This document shows positions 1-7,579 of a stretch of 64,000 bases of DNA, piece after piece. Source of the stretch: JBHIKY01 sp042139015 (GTDB lineage: Bacteria > Bacillota > Bacilli > Bacillales > Marinococcaceae); the NCBI RefSeq assembly GCF_042139015.1, contig NZ_JBHIKY010000015.1:1-64000 (forward strand). The letters are read 5' to 3'. The position numbers and the translations under genes were made by a program. Every line of letters starts with the position of its first letter. Position 1 is the stretch's first letter. Under the pieces are notes generated by a model, which worked only from the letters and a program-made list of their open reading frames with translations, searched no databases and was not told where the DNA came from.

Positions 1-147
1 TGGGGAGAGCTACTGGGCGATCAAGGGATAACAACGGCCATTCTAGACCGTCTCCTCCATCGTTCGGAGGTTATTCATTTAAATGGCAACAGCCACCGCA
101 TTAAACATCGAGAAACTTTGTTTCAAGTGAAAAGTGTTCAAAATTAA
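1..147 (+). CDS. istB: IstB-like ATPase of an IS21-family element, C-terminal end (partial)
   Basis: The reading frame enters from the left edge and stops at 145-147. Its 48 visible residues carry the typical IstB C-terminus, with TAILDRLLHRSEVIHLNG followed by a basic RIKHRETLF tail. IstB is the AAA+ helper of the IstA transposase. The repeated TGTTCAAAA words after the stop and a CA dinucleotide at 182-183 suggest the right end of the element lies near 183. The rest of the element is outside the window. Confidence 0.8.
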   Translation, partial: WGELLGDQGITTAILDRLLHRSEVIHLNGNSHRIKHRETLFQVKSVQN

Positions 148-183
148 TGAGCAGTATATGTTCAAAAAGACTTGACGGTGACA
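148..183 (+). mobile_element. Probable right terminal region of the IS21-family element
   Basis: Just after the istB stop the word TGTTCAAAA occurs at about 136-144 and again at 160-167, followed by TTGACGGTGACA ending at 183. Subterminal repeats and a terminal CA are usual in IS21 elements. The exact boundary is inferred, because the left end and the target duplication are not visible. Confidence 0.45.
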
Positions 184-457
184 CCATATCAATAGCCATT
201 GTTTCAACAACTTCTGGAGGAATAAATTCTAAATGTTCTACAACTTTTAAACTTCGAAAATCATCTCCTGAAATATTATTTTCATCTAAATAATCTTGGT
301 CCATTTTAGTATAGTTCCAATATCCACCATCTGACATGTTATAAGATAGATCATCAGGTGCTGCCGAAGCAGTTAAAGGGTTCAATAAAACCGTTGTAAG
401 TAATGTACCAGGAATAATTAACTTCTTTTTCTTTGTGTTTTTTAGTGACAAATACAA
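184..457 (-). pseudogene. Secreted protein gene truncated by the IS21 element
   Basis: The frame starts at a TTG (457) preceded by GAGG at ten bases spacing. It encodes a signal peptide: a Lys-rich start, a hydrophobic stretch and an ASA-type cleavage site near residue 32, then an acidic mature part. About 91 residues are native. The frame then runs on into the IS end and stops at 101, so the last 27 residues are IS-derived. I do not recognise the family. The gene has lost its 3' end to the insertion and is probably inactive. Confidence 0.5.
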
Positions 458-699
458 TTTTAAAAACCTCTTTTCTTAAGATTTATTCGTTTTATTGCTA
501 TATTTAATTGACAAGTGAAGTTTATCACTTAAGTCTAGTATAGCTGTCATTCCATAAAAAGGAATTATTACTATTTAATAGTAGTAATTTAACGTATCAT
601 TTTGATGATCATGAAAAAAGTACTTAATAAAAAGAGGAATAAGCAAGAAACGTAGTAAATAATAAAGGTGTTTTCCTCATCGTTCTGAATATGGGACGG

Positions 700-933
700 G
701 AGAACAGAACCACAATTTTTACCTACCATTAAAATTGTTTCTAGTATTGCTTTACTAACTATTTTCTTATTTAGAAAGCCGTTTAAGTAAGTTTCGAAAA
801 GGAGAGGTTGGATTTTATTCGCTAATTCCAATGTGATCGCCAATGGAGACTTATTTAAGATTTTATCAAGAGAGATACAATGAAGAGCCAAGTCTCCTTG
901 CTCTTTGGATTTAGTATTTTCTATAGCGATATA
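700..933 (-). pseudogene. argS: Decayed N-terminal fragment of arginyl-tRNA synthetase
   Basis: Reading the minus strand from about 933, the translation contains IAIENTKSKEQGDLALHC, then a LDKILNKSPLAIT stretch, ELANKIQ and YLNGFLNKKIVSKAIL. These follow the order of the N-terminal additional domain of ArgRS (a GDLA-PCF-LAK motif, then an YxNFFxNK motif). Resemblance ends near 700, before the HIGH motif, and an internal piece ahead of YLN is missing. No catalytic core is present, so this is debris and not a functional synthetase. The family call is from memory of ArgRS sequences. Confidence 0.5.
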
Positions 934-1176
934 AGGGCAGGGGCTAGTTCATGGACAAGTACTGTAGAAAGAAGTGTGGTTTATAAATTGACAGTGGCAC
1001 CCGGAGAAACTGGTAGAATGATGTTTCAACCTGAATACAATAGCACATGCGGGAATCTTTATGAATATTCTGATAGTTAAGGAGCACTAGTTGACTCTTT
1101 TAGCATTTAGGCAGACTTGCCTAATAAAACTTCTATTGGAGAACCTTATTGTACATATTATATTCAAGAACAATAA
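930..1176 (+). pseudogene. Remnant of a small secreted or extracellular protein gene with two in-frame stops
   Basis: One frame gives a coherent protein end: WTSTVERSVVYKLTVAPGE, then a Cys-containing stretch, a stop at 1078, a short segment, a second stop at 1108, and finally CTYYIQEQ before the stop at 1174-1176. The frame is open from 880, but its first part overlaps the argS fragment and is probably not native. A terminator-like hairpin follows at 1186. I do not recognise the family; the beta-rich composition fits an exported protein. Confidence 0.4.
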
Positions 1177-1185
1177 GTAGCTATA

Positions 1186-1222
1186 AGAGAGTGTAGTTGT
1201 AATTCACTACTCTCTCTTTTTT
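1186..1222 (+). terminator. Rho-independent terminator after the 930-1176 pseudogene
   Basis: AGAGAGTGTAGT at 1186-1197 pairs, with a small internal mismatch, with ACTACTCTCTCT at 1206-1217 across an eight-base loop, and five T follow at once. It lies ten bases after the remnant's stop, as expected for its terminator. Confidence 0.65.
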
Positions 1223-1262
1223 ACATCTGTGCTATATTAAATAGATAGACAGGGAGGGGAAA

Positions 1263-1753
1263 ATGTTTTATAGAATTATACCAACAGTTTTAGTTTTTTA
1301 ATTATTACAGGCTGTAATCCGTCATATAATAGTAGTAACGATACACACGATTCTTTTGATAAAGCCATAGAGAGTTATATAGATGAACATCAAGTAGGGA
1401 AAAGCGTTGACTTATTAAAAACTCAAGGTGATCACTATTTGTTAGTAACGCAAACCTCAAATGGGGTATTTTTTGTGGGTCAAATACTAGAAGAAAATAA
1501 TCAATATACTTATAAAAGGTTAGAATCTAAAGTCTCGTTAAATGATTCTAATTCTTCTGAAGATGAAACTTCAATGGAAGCTTCAATGCAAATTGAACTT
1601 GATGAAGAAAATTTAGAGTTTTTTATTCGGTCTTCAGACAAAGAAGACTATTATCAATTGCCTAATAATAAACCTTACTTTATTAAACTAGTTAGTAATG
1701 ACATTTTAAAAAACAACGTCGTAAAATCTTTAGAAAATATATATACTTCCTAA
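1263..1753 (+). pseudogene. Putative lipoprotein gene with a one-base frameshift in a T run
   Basis: AGGGAGGGG precedes ATG 1263. The frame reads MFYRIIPTVLVF and hits a stop at 1299-1301. In the shifted frame FLIITGCN follows directly, a good lipobox with Cys encoded at 1313, and the frame then stays open to 1753. The slip falls in T6 at 1294-1299; one more T would restore a lipoprotein of about 163 residues. The mature part is acidic and of unknown family. It could be a pseudogene, a phase-variable gene or a sequencing error. Confidence 0.55.
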
Positions 1754-1879
1754 GCTTTCAGCAAATTATTTTAAGTTATTTTAAAAGATGCCGTACATAG
1801 TATGTGCAAAAGGTTTTAAGGCAAATGGGTTGGAATGAGGTTCTTCAAGACTTCTATCAATGCGGATAAGGAAGAAAAA

Positions 1880-1907
1880 GTGACTATCCTTCTTATTAGA
1901 TAGTCAC
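1880..1907 (-). terminator. Hairpin with a minus-strand T run, first copy of a repeated element
   Basis: GTGACTATC at 1880-1888 pairs perfectly with GATAGTCAC at 1899-1907. On the minus strand the stem is followed by a run of T (positions 1879-1875). A near-identical hairpin lies at 12664-12688. This copy is about 280 bases beyond the end of the yjiH-type gene and could stop hut-cluster transcripts. Confidence 0.5.
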
Positions 1908-1955
1908 TTGCGAAAAATAACAATTAATTATGTGCAAGAGCTATTTCGTCTTGCC

Positions 1956-2193
1956 ATGGGCATTAACAATTATCTGATTGAAGGCGTTTCCATCACCGTT
2001 AAAACTACAGTCTGCAATGAATTGCAGCGGCGGGGGCTGCCACGCCATTCATGGGGATCGTGAATTGGCTTATCAAGGCGACCCGGAAACTGGTACACCG
2101 ACGGATGGCAGCAAACGTTTGGTTGGTATATACCTGCTAACACGGTCTCTGGTATATCGGAGGAGTAAAAAGCTTCATCCTACACTAAAGTAA
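1956..2193 (+). pseudogene. Decayed P-loop ATPase/kinase gene fragment
   Basis: One frame from ATG 1956 reads INNYLIEGVSITVKTTVCNE, and a second, shifted frame reads CHAIHGDRELAYQGDPETG. Joined, these match the start of a small AAA/P-loop kinase-like family whose Walker A would be GVSGTGKTT. Here two glycines of that loop are lost (ITVKT), a frameshift follows RRG at about 2036, and the next part degenerates. It cannot encode a working nucleotide-binding protein. No gene function is claimed beyond the P-loop resemblance. Confidence 0.5.
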
Positions 2194-3513
2194 TAAATGT
2201 GCAATTGGAGTGACGATGATTAACGTTAAGATGGTACGCTCGATCCATATAATAATCAACTTTGGAATGCTGATGGGAATATTCGTGGAAAGTATACATG
2301 GAATCATAGCTGAGAAGAACAATACAGCTGATACGGATAAACTTCCTATCACAAACTTAGTAATTAGAGGCGCATCTGCAACTAAGAGAGCTGGCAGGAA
2401 CATCTCTGCAATTTCTATAGCTGAAGCTTTAGCAGCCAGCATTGGCTCAGGAAGTTGCATGGCCCAAGTGAATGGGTAGAAAATATAACCTACGATATCA
2501 AATACAGGAGTGAATTCTGCCAATATCAATCCGAGTAAACCGACGGACATGATGGATGGCAGGATAGCCATGGTCATAATAAATCCATCTTTTAGATTGT
2601 GCCAAATGTTCCTTCCAAGAGTAGGTGATTGCTTGGATGCTTCCATAGCTTGATGCCATGCTGCCTTAATACGGTTTTCTTTGATCACTTCTTCCGGATA
2701 TCCTTCTTCGGTATAATAATCGTTACTGGTTTTGTTTAGGGGCCAGATACGTACAGTGATCGCAGTTACAAGAAAAGTCACAAAAAGGGTTACCCAAAAA
2801 TAGGTGTTCCAGATTTCCATCAGACCAAGAGTTTTTGCCACAACAATCATAAAAGTCGCCGATACAGTCGAGAATCCCGTGGCGATGATCGTCGCTTCCT
2901 TGATGGTATATTTTCCTTCTTTAAACACACGGTTCGTAATCAACAGACCTATGGAATAACTTCCTACGAAAGAGGCTACTGCATCGACTGCGGAACGCCC
3001 TGGTGTTTTCCAAATCGGCCGCATGACAGGCTGCAGGAGGACACCAATAAACTCTAATAGCCCGTATCCCACTAGCAAAGTCAAGAATATGGCACCTAGC
3101 GGGACTAATAATCCTACGGGAATGACTAGATTTTCGAATAGAAATGGTCCCATATTTGGGTCAAACAGCCATGCAGGACCCGCATCGACAACAAGCATGA
3201 CAGCTGTAATCACGCCAAGAATTTTAAAAATGGATAGTGTGATATTTACTCCATCCTTCTTCCAGGATTTGTTGATAAAAGGATATATCGCACCCAGAAT
3301 AATCACAAGTAAGGCGTAGTAAGGAATAAGTTCAGGAAAAGCGGTCTGGAGAAATGTTACCATATGATCAAGTGGTATGGACGACCTTCCATCGATCGTG
3401 ATGGGTATAAAAAATGTAAAAATCCCAATCAGGCTCATCACAAAGAACTTCCCCATGTTTCCTCTGTGCTTCGAATGCTTATCTGCAGACACAGTCGCTT
3501 TACTTTGTTCCAT
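2185..3513 (-). CDS. YjiH-type nucleoside-recognition (GATE) domain membrane protein
   Basis: 442 residues with about ten hydrophobic segments, of the YjiH / nucleoside-recognition domain family of integral membrane proteins, often found beside histidine-utilisation genes. The precise substrate of this family is not settled; an uptake or exchange role for a pathway intermediate is inference. The frame is open further upstream, but ATG 3513 is preceded by GGAGG at seven bases and starts the hydrophilic N-terminus MEQSKATVS, so it is chosen. Last gene of the hut-like cluster, after a hairpin that separates it from hutG. Confidence 0.8.
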   Translation of the reverse strand: MEQSKATVSADKHSKHRGNMGKFFVMSLIGIFTFFIPITIDGRSSIPLDHMVTFLQTAFPELIPYYALLVIILGAIYPFINKSWKKDGVNITLSIFKILGVITAVMLVVDAGPAWLFDPNMGPFLFENLVIPVGLLVPLGAIFLTLLVGYGLLEFIGVLLQPVMRPIWKTPGRSAVDAVASFVGSYSIGLLITNRVFKEGKYTIKEATIIATGFSTVSATFMIVVAKTLGLMEIWNTYFWVTLFVTFLVTAITVRIWPLNKTSNDYYTEEGYPEEVIKENRIKAAWHQAMEASKQSPTLGRNIWHNLKDGFIMTMAILPSIMSVGLLGLILAEFTPVFDIVGYIFYPFTWAMQLPEPMLAAKASAIEIAEMFLPALLVADAPLITKFVIGSLSVSAVLFFSAMIPCILSTNIPISIPKLIIIWIERTILTLIIVTPIAHLLL

Positions 3514-3562
3514 TATAATACCTCCAATTTCACAATAATCGGAAAATTTAACCTGATAATTC

Positions 3563-3591
3563 ACCTCAAGTCCCATTGAAGGACCTGAGGT
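3563..3591 (-). promoter_or_regulatory. Intercistronic hairpin between hutG and the YjiH-type gene
   Basis: ACCTCA (3563-3568) and GTCC (3570-3573) pair with GGAC (3581-3584) and TGAGGT (3586-3591). No T run follows on the minus strand, so it looks like an RNA-processing or stability element and not a terminator. Confidence 0.45.
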
Positions 3592-3600
3592 TATCTCATA

Positions 3601-4590
3601 TTAATCGCGTTGACAATAACCGGTTAAAAATGAAAGCATCGTGTGGACAGCGGCTTTTACATGCATTTCACCTATATCCTTTCGCGGATCGAGACAGACT
3701 ATGTCCATCGCCTTCACTTTTGGATGCTGTCCTGCCAATTGAACGGCATCGAATAACTCTGCAGTGTACATGCCGCCGGGGGTTGCTGCTGGAGCCGCTG
3801 GTCCATTCGTGATGTCGAGTACATCCATATCCACCGTCAAATAGATGGAGTCTACCTCCCCGTTCAATGTTTCTAAAGCTTTTTGTATGGTAGTTTTCAT
3901 TCCATTTATCCGTGCTTGTTTCATCGTAGTATATTGGACACCTTTCTCATCTGCGAATACCTTCAACTCTTGTGAATTGAAAAAACCATGCAGACCGATG
4001 TTGTGAACATGCTTTCCTTTTACTACTCCTCCATCCAGTAATTGCCGGATCGGCGTGCCATTTGCCGGGCCAAGTGTAGAGGTATCCCGCAAATCAAAGT
4101 GAGTATCTAATTGAAGGATGCCTATTGTTTCATCCTTATGCGACTGCTTCCATCCTTTTACAAGCTGAGCCGTAATGGAGTGATCTCCACCGATAACGAG
4201 GGGAAGCGTGTGAGGATGATGCCGCCGCATCGCTGTCATTGCTTCGGTAATTCTCTCATGCGTATAGGCAATATCCGTGACATGCTGCTTTACATCACCA
4301 AGGTCGACGATCCTCAGCTGAGCCAGATCAATGTCTTCGTCCAGGTTATACGTACCAAACCCCTTCCATGCTTGACGTAAGGCATCGGGATTTTCACTGG
4401 CAGAGGATGAGCTTATCGATGACTTGGATAGTGGCACTCCAAGTAGTGTGACATCATAGTCAGACCAATTCGGCTTTGGATCATCCAGCGTCTCGATCCA
4501 TTCATGTACTTTCAAATCTGATTTTGCTTCATGGCAGGTGTTCCAAACGAACTTGGGAGGATCTAACTGAGGGTATGGATAGCTGGTCAT
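3601..4590 (-). CDS. hutG: Formimidoylglutamase HutG
   Basis: 329 residues, arginase/ureohydrolase fold. It hydrolyses N-formimidoyl-L-glutamate to glutamate and formamide, the last step of the Hut pathway, using a binuclear Mn centre. The metal ligand motifs are present: GGDHS near residue 135, DTHFD near 160 and DMDVLD near 255. Its ATG overlaps the hutI stop by four bases (ATGA), showing translational coupling. G-rich ribosome binding site about ten bases upstream. Confidence 0.95.
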   Translation of the reverse strand: MTSYPYPQLDPPKFVWNTCHEAKSDLKVHEWIETLDDPKPNWSDYDVTLLGVPLSKSSISSSSASENPDALRQAWKGFGTYNLDEDIDLAQLRIVDLGDVKQHVTDIAYTHERITEAMTAMRRHHPHTLPLVIGGDHSITAQLVKGWKQSHKDETIGILQLDTHFDLRDTSTLGPANGTPIRQLLDGGVVKGKHVHNIGLHGFFNSQELKVFADEKGVQYTTMKQARINGMKTTIQKALETLNGEVDSIYLTVDMDVLDITNGPAAPAATPGGMYTAELFDAVQLAGQHPKVKAMDIVCLDPRKDIGEMHVKAAVHTMLSFLTGYCQRD

Positions 4591-5861
4591 TGCAGCTGCC
4601 CCCCCACAACGACCGGTTTACCAGCTTTGATTACCGTATCAACATGGTTCATTCCATATTGATAAGACAACACCATGTAGTTCGGTACATCAAAAATAGT
4701 TACATCCCCACTTTTACCTTCCTCCAAGCTGCCAGCTTTTTTTGCAATTCCAATTGCATGTGCTGCATTGATCGTCGTCGCTGTCAGTACCTCTTCTGGA
4801 GTCATCCCCATCATTAAGCATCCTAAGTTCATGATGAATGGTAAGGAAATCGTTGGTGAAGAACCAGGGTTTGCATCTGTGGAGAGTGAGATAGGCACTC
4901 CCGCGTCAATCATTTTACGGCCACGGGCGAAATCCGCCATGAGAAAAAATGCGGTCCCAGGGAGCAGCACGCCGATGACACCCTGGTCAGCCATCGCATT
5001 AAGACCCTCATCAGAAGCCCGCAGCAGATGGTCGGCAGAGATCGCCCCTACCTCTGCAGCTAATTCAGCTCCTGCATACGGTTCAATTTCATCAGCATGA
5101 ATTTTTGGAAGAAGTCCGTGACTTTTCCCAGCCTCGAGAATACGCCGAGATTGCTCTGGAGTAAAAACACCACGCTCACAAAAGACATCGTTAAACTTCG
5201 CCAGACCCTGCTTAGCGACTTCTGGAATCATCTCTTCAATGACTCGATCCACAAACGCGTCTGGATTCTTTTTCTCATCCATTGGAACGGCGTGAGCCCC
5301 CATGAAAGTGGAGACAATATCGATGTCATGACTTTCTTGAAGCTGTTTCGCTACCTTCAATTGCTTGAGTTCGTGTTCAAGTGTCAAACCATAGCCGCTC
5401 TTGGCTTCAACCGTAGTAACCCCATGCAGGAAAAACTTGTTCAAGCGATTATTAGATTCTTCGAAAAGCTGCTCGTGACTTGCAGCTTGTGTGGCACGAG
5501 TCGTGGCATGGATCCCTCCACCAGCGTCCATAATATCCATATAGGATTTGCCTTTGAGTCGCATGGCGTATTCGTTTTCCCTTGTTCCGGCATGAACAAG
5601 ATGAGTGTGCGGGTCGATCAGACCTGGACTCACCACTTTACCAGCTGCGTTAATTTCTTTTATAGATCCAATTCGATCGCTATATTTTTCACGAAGCTCT
5701 GAATCAGGACCTACGGCAGCCACTTTCCCGTTCTCAATCAATACACTGCCGTTTTCAATGATCTGTAAATCAGACATCGCTTCTTTTGCCGCAGGTTTCT
5801 GCGAATGACCTGCCATAGTAATTAATTGTGCTGCGTTTGTTATAAATATAGATTGTTCCAT
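4587..5861 (-). CDS. hutI: Imidazolonepropionase HutI
   Basis: 424 residues of the amidohydrolase superfamily. It opens the ring of 4-imidazolone-5-propionate to give N-formimidoyl-glutamate. Visible metal and active-site motifs are HTHLVHAG near residue 83, MGAHA near 187, HADEIEP near 253 and a late STDANPGSS. The ATG at 5861 shares one base with the hutU stop (TAATG) and has GGGAGGTGG upstream. Length and motifs are those of normal bacterial HutI, which argues that the pathway intermediate is the ordinary imidazolone. Confidence 0.95.
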   Translation of the reverse strand: MEQSIFITNAAQLITMAGHSQKPAAKEAMSDLQIIENGSVLIENGKVAAVGPDSELREKYSDRIGSIKEINAAGKVVSPGLIDPHTHLVHAGTRENEYAMRLKGKSYMDIMDAGGGIHATTRATQAASHEQLFEESNNRLNKFFLHGVTTVEAKSGYGLTLEHELKQLKVAKQLQESHDIDIVSTFMGAHAVPMDEKKNPDAFVDRVIEEMIPEVAKQGLAKFNDVFCERGVFTPEQSRRILEAGKSHGLLPKIHADEIEPYAGAELAAEVGAISADHLLRASDEGLNAMADQGVIGVLLPGTAFFLMADFARGRKMIDAGVPISLSTDANPGSSPTISLPFIMNLGCLMMGMTPEEVLTATTINAAHAIGIAKKAGSLEEGKSGDVTIFDVPNYMVLSYQYGMNHVDTVIKAGKPVVVGGQLQ

Positions 5862-7540
5862 TATTTCCCACCTCCCGGTTGGTTTAGCATCGGAATATGG
5901 ACACCTTTCTCCCGGGCTGTTTTTTCTGCCAGCTCATAACCCGCATCCACATGGCGGGCGACTCCCATGCCTGGATCAGATGTCAAAACCCGCTCAAGAC
6001 GTGCTTCTGCCTCCTTCGTTCCATCTGCCACAATCACCATTCCTGCATGAAGGGAGTAGCCCATGCCTACGCCCCCTCCATGGTGGACACTAACCCAGCT
6101 TGCTCCTCCCACGCTGTTAATCAATGCATTTAATATCGGCCAGTCTGCAACTGCATCACTGCCATCCTTCATGCCTTCCGTTTCACGGTTAGGAGATGCA
6201 ACTGATCCTGAGTCCAAATGATCGCGGCCAATCACGATCGGTGCTTTCAATTCTCCCTTTGCCACCATATCGTTAATCAGTTTTCCAAACCTGGCACGCT
6301 CTCCATAACCTAACCAGCAGATTCGGGAGGGCAGTCCTTGAAAGCTGATTTTTTCTCGAGCCATCTGAATCCATTGGCACAAGTGTTCATTATCACTGAA
6401 CTCCCTCAGGATGACTTCGTCCGTTTTATAGATATCCTCCGGATCCCCTGAAAGTGCCGCCCAGCGGAAAGGACCTTTGCCTTCACAAAATTGCGGGCGA
6501 ATGTATGCTGGAACAAAACCAGGAAAATCAAAGGCTCTTTCTACACCTTCATCTTTTGCCACCTGGCGGATGTTATTTCCATAATCAAAGGTAACCGCTC
6601 CCTTTTCCATCATTTCAAGCATAGCCTTTACATGCTCTGCCATAGATACCTGTGACAAAGTGACGTATTTTTTCGAATCCTGTTTTCTTAGGAGGTCAGC
6701 TTCTTCCAGCGATAAACCTGATGGGACATATCCATTTAAAGGGTCATGGGCGGAAGTCTGATCCGTTAATACATCAGGAATAAATCCCTTAGAAATCATG
6801 TTGGGAAGAACTTCTGAGGCATTTCCAACAAGTCCTATCGATAATGGCTTTCCTTCCCTTTTGGCTTCTTGAGCTTTACGAATGGCTTCATCTATTGAAT
6901 CTGTTTTGATATCTGTATAACGAGTTTCAATTCGACGGTCTATTCGTGTCTCATCCACTTCGATTGCGATACATACTCCACCGTTCATCGTAACCGCGAG
7001 GGGTTGAGCTCCACCCATTCCCCCAAGACCAGCCGTTACCGTAATCGTATTTTTTAGAGTGTGATTGAAATGTTGTTTGGCAATCTCAGCAAAGGTCTCA
7101 TACGTTCCTTGGACAATTCCCTGAGAACCAATATATATCCAGCTTCCCGCGGTCATTTGTCCATACATCATGAGTCCTTTTTTATCTAACTCATGAAAGG
7201 TATCCCAATTGGCATACGCAGGTACAATATTCGAATTAGCTATAAGAACCCTTGGTGCATCTTTGTGTGATTTAAATACCGCCACAGGCTTACCTGATTG
7301 GACCAGCAGCGTCTCATCATCTTCAAGATCCTTTATCGAGCTAACAATGGCATCGAAGCATTCCCAGTTTCTCGCTGCTTTTCCAATTCCTCCATAAACT
7401 ACGAGTTCTTCAGGCTTTTCTGCCACTTCCTGGTCTAAATTATTCATTAACATACGTAGTGCTGCTTCCTGCAGCCAGCCTTTCGTATTTAATTCCGATC
7501 CACGATAACGAACAACTTTATCATTATTTACCTGTACCAT
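5861..7540 (-). CDS. hutU: Urocanate hydratase HutU
   Basis: 559 residues. It converts urocanate to 4-imidazolone-5-propionate with tightly bound NAD+ as electrophile. The N-terminus (LNTKGWLQEAALRMLMNN), the MTAGSWIYIGSQGIVQG stretch, the active-site Cys in SRICWLGYGER and the GRDHLDSGSVASPNRETEGM region are all canonical. Of two ATG codons, the second (7540) has the better spacing to GGGAGG (eight bases). The close match to standard urocanase is important for the pathway argument: the upstream lyase should deliver plain urocanate. Confidence 0.95.
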   Translation of the reverse strand: MVQVNNDKVVRYRGSELNTKGWLQEAALRMLMNNLDQEVAEKPEELVVYGGIGKAARNWECFDAIVSSIKDLEDDETLLVQSGKPVAVFKSHKDAPRVLIANSNIVPAYANWDTFHELDKKGLMMYGQMTAGSWIYIGSQGIVQGTYETFAEIAKQHFNHTLKNTITVTAGLGGMGGAQPLAVTMNGGVCIAIEVDETRIDRRIETRYTDIKTDSIDEAIRKAQEAKREGKPLSIGLVGNASEVLPNMISKGFIPDVLTDQTSAHDPLNGYVPSGLSLEEADLLRKQDSKKYVTLSQVSMAEHVKAMLEMMEKGAVTFDYGNNIRQVAKDEGVERAFDFPGFVPAYIRPQFCEGKGPFRWAALSGDPEDIYKTDEVILREFSDNEHLCQWIQMAREKISFQGLPSRICWLGYGERARFGKLINDMVAKGELKAPIVIGRDHLDSGSVASPNRETEGMKDGSDAVADWPILNALINSVGGASWVSVHHGGGVGMGYSLHAGMVIVADGTKEAEARLERVLTSDPGMGVARHVDAGYELAEKTAREKGVHIPMLNQPGGGK

Positions 7541-7579
7541 AATCATGGCCTCCCTTTAGCTATTTTCTTATTTTGAAAT

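Noticed and set aside
589..891. Small membrane protein gene on the minus strand
   Set aside because: Its first two thirds match the ArgRS N-terminal domain and continue upstream of the supposed start; the hydrophobic tail is read-through beyond the fragment.
1978..2193. Intact 71-residue gene on the plus strand
   Set aside because: It is the second half of a frameshifted P-loop gene; the start codon is internal to the other frame and has no ribosome binding site.
5097..5702. 201-residue plus-strand frame opposite hutI
   Set aside because: Lies wholly antisense to a conserved enzyme gene and has no start signal or known domain.
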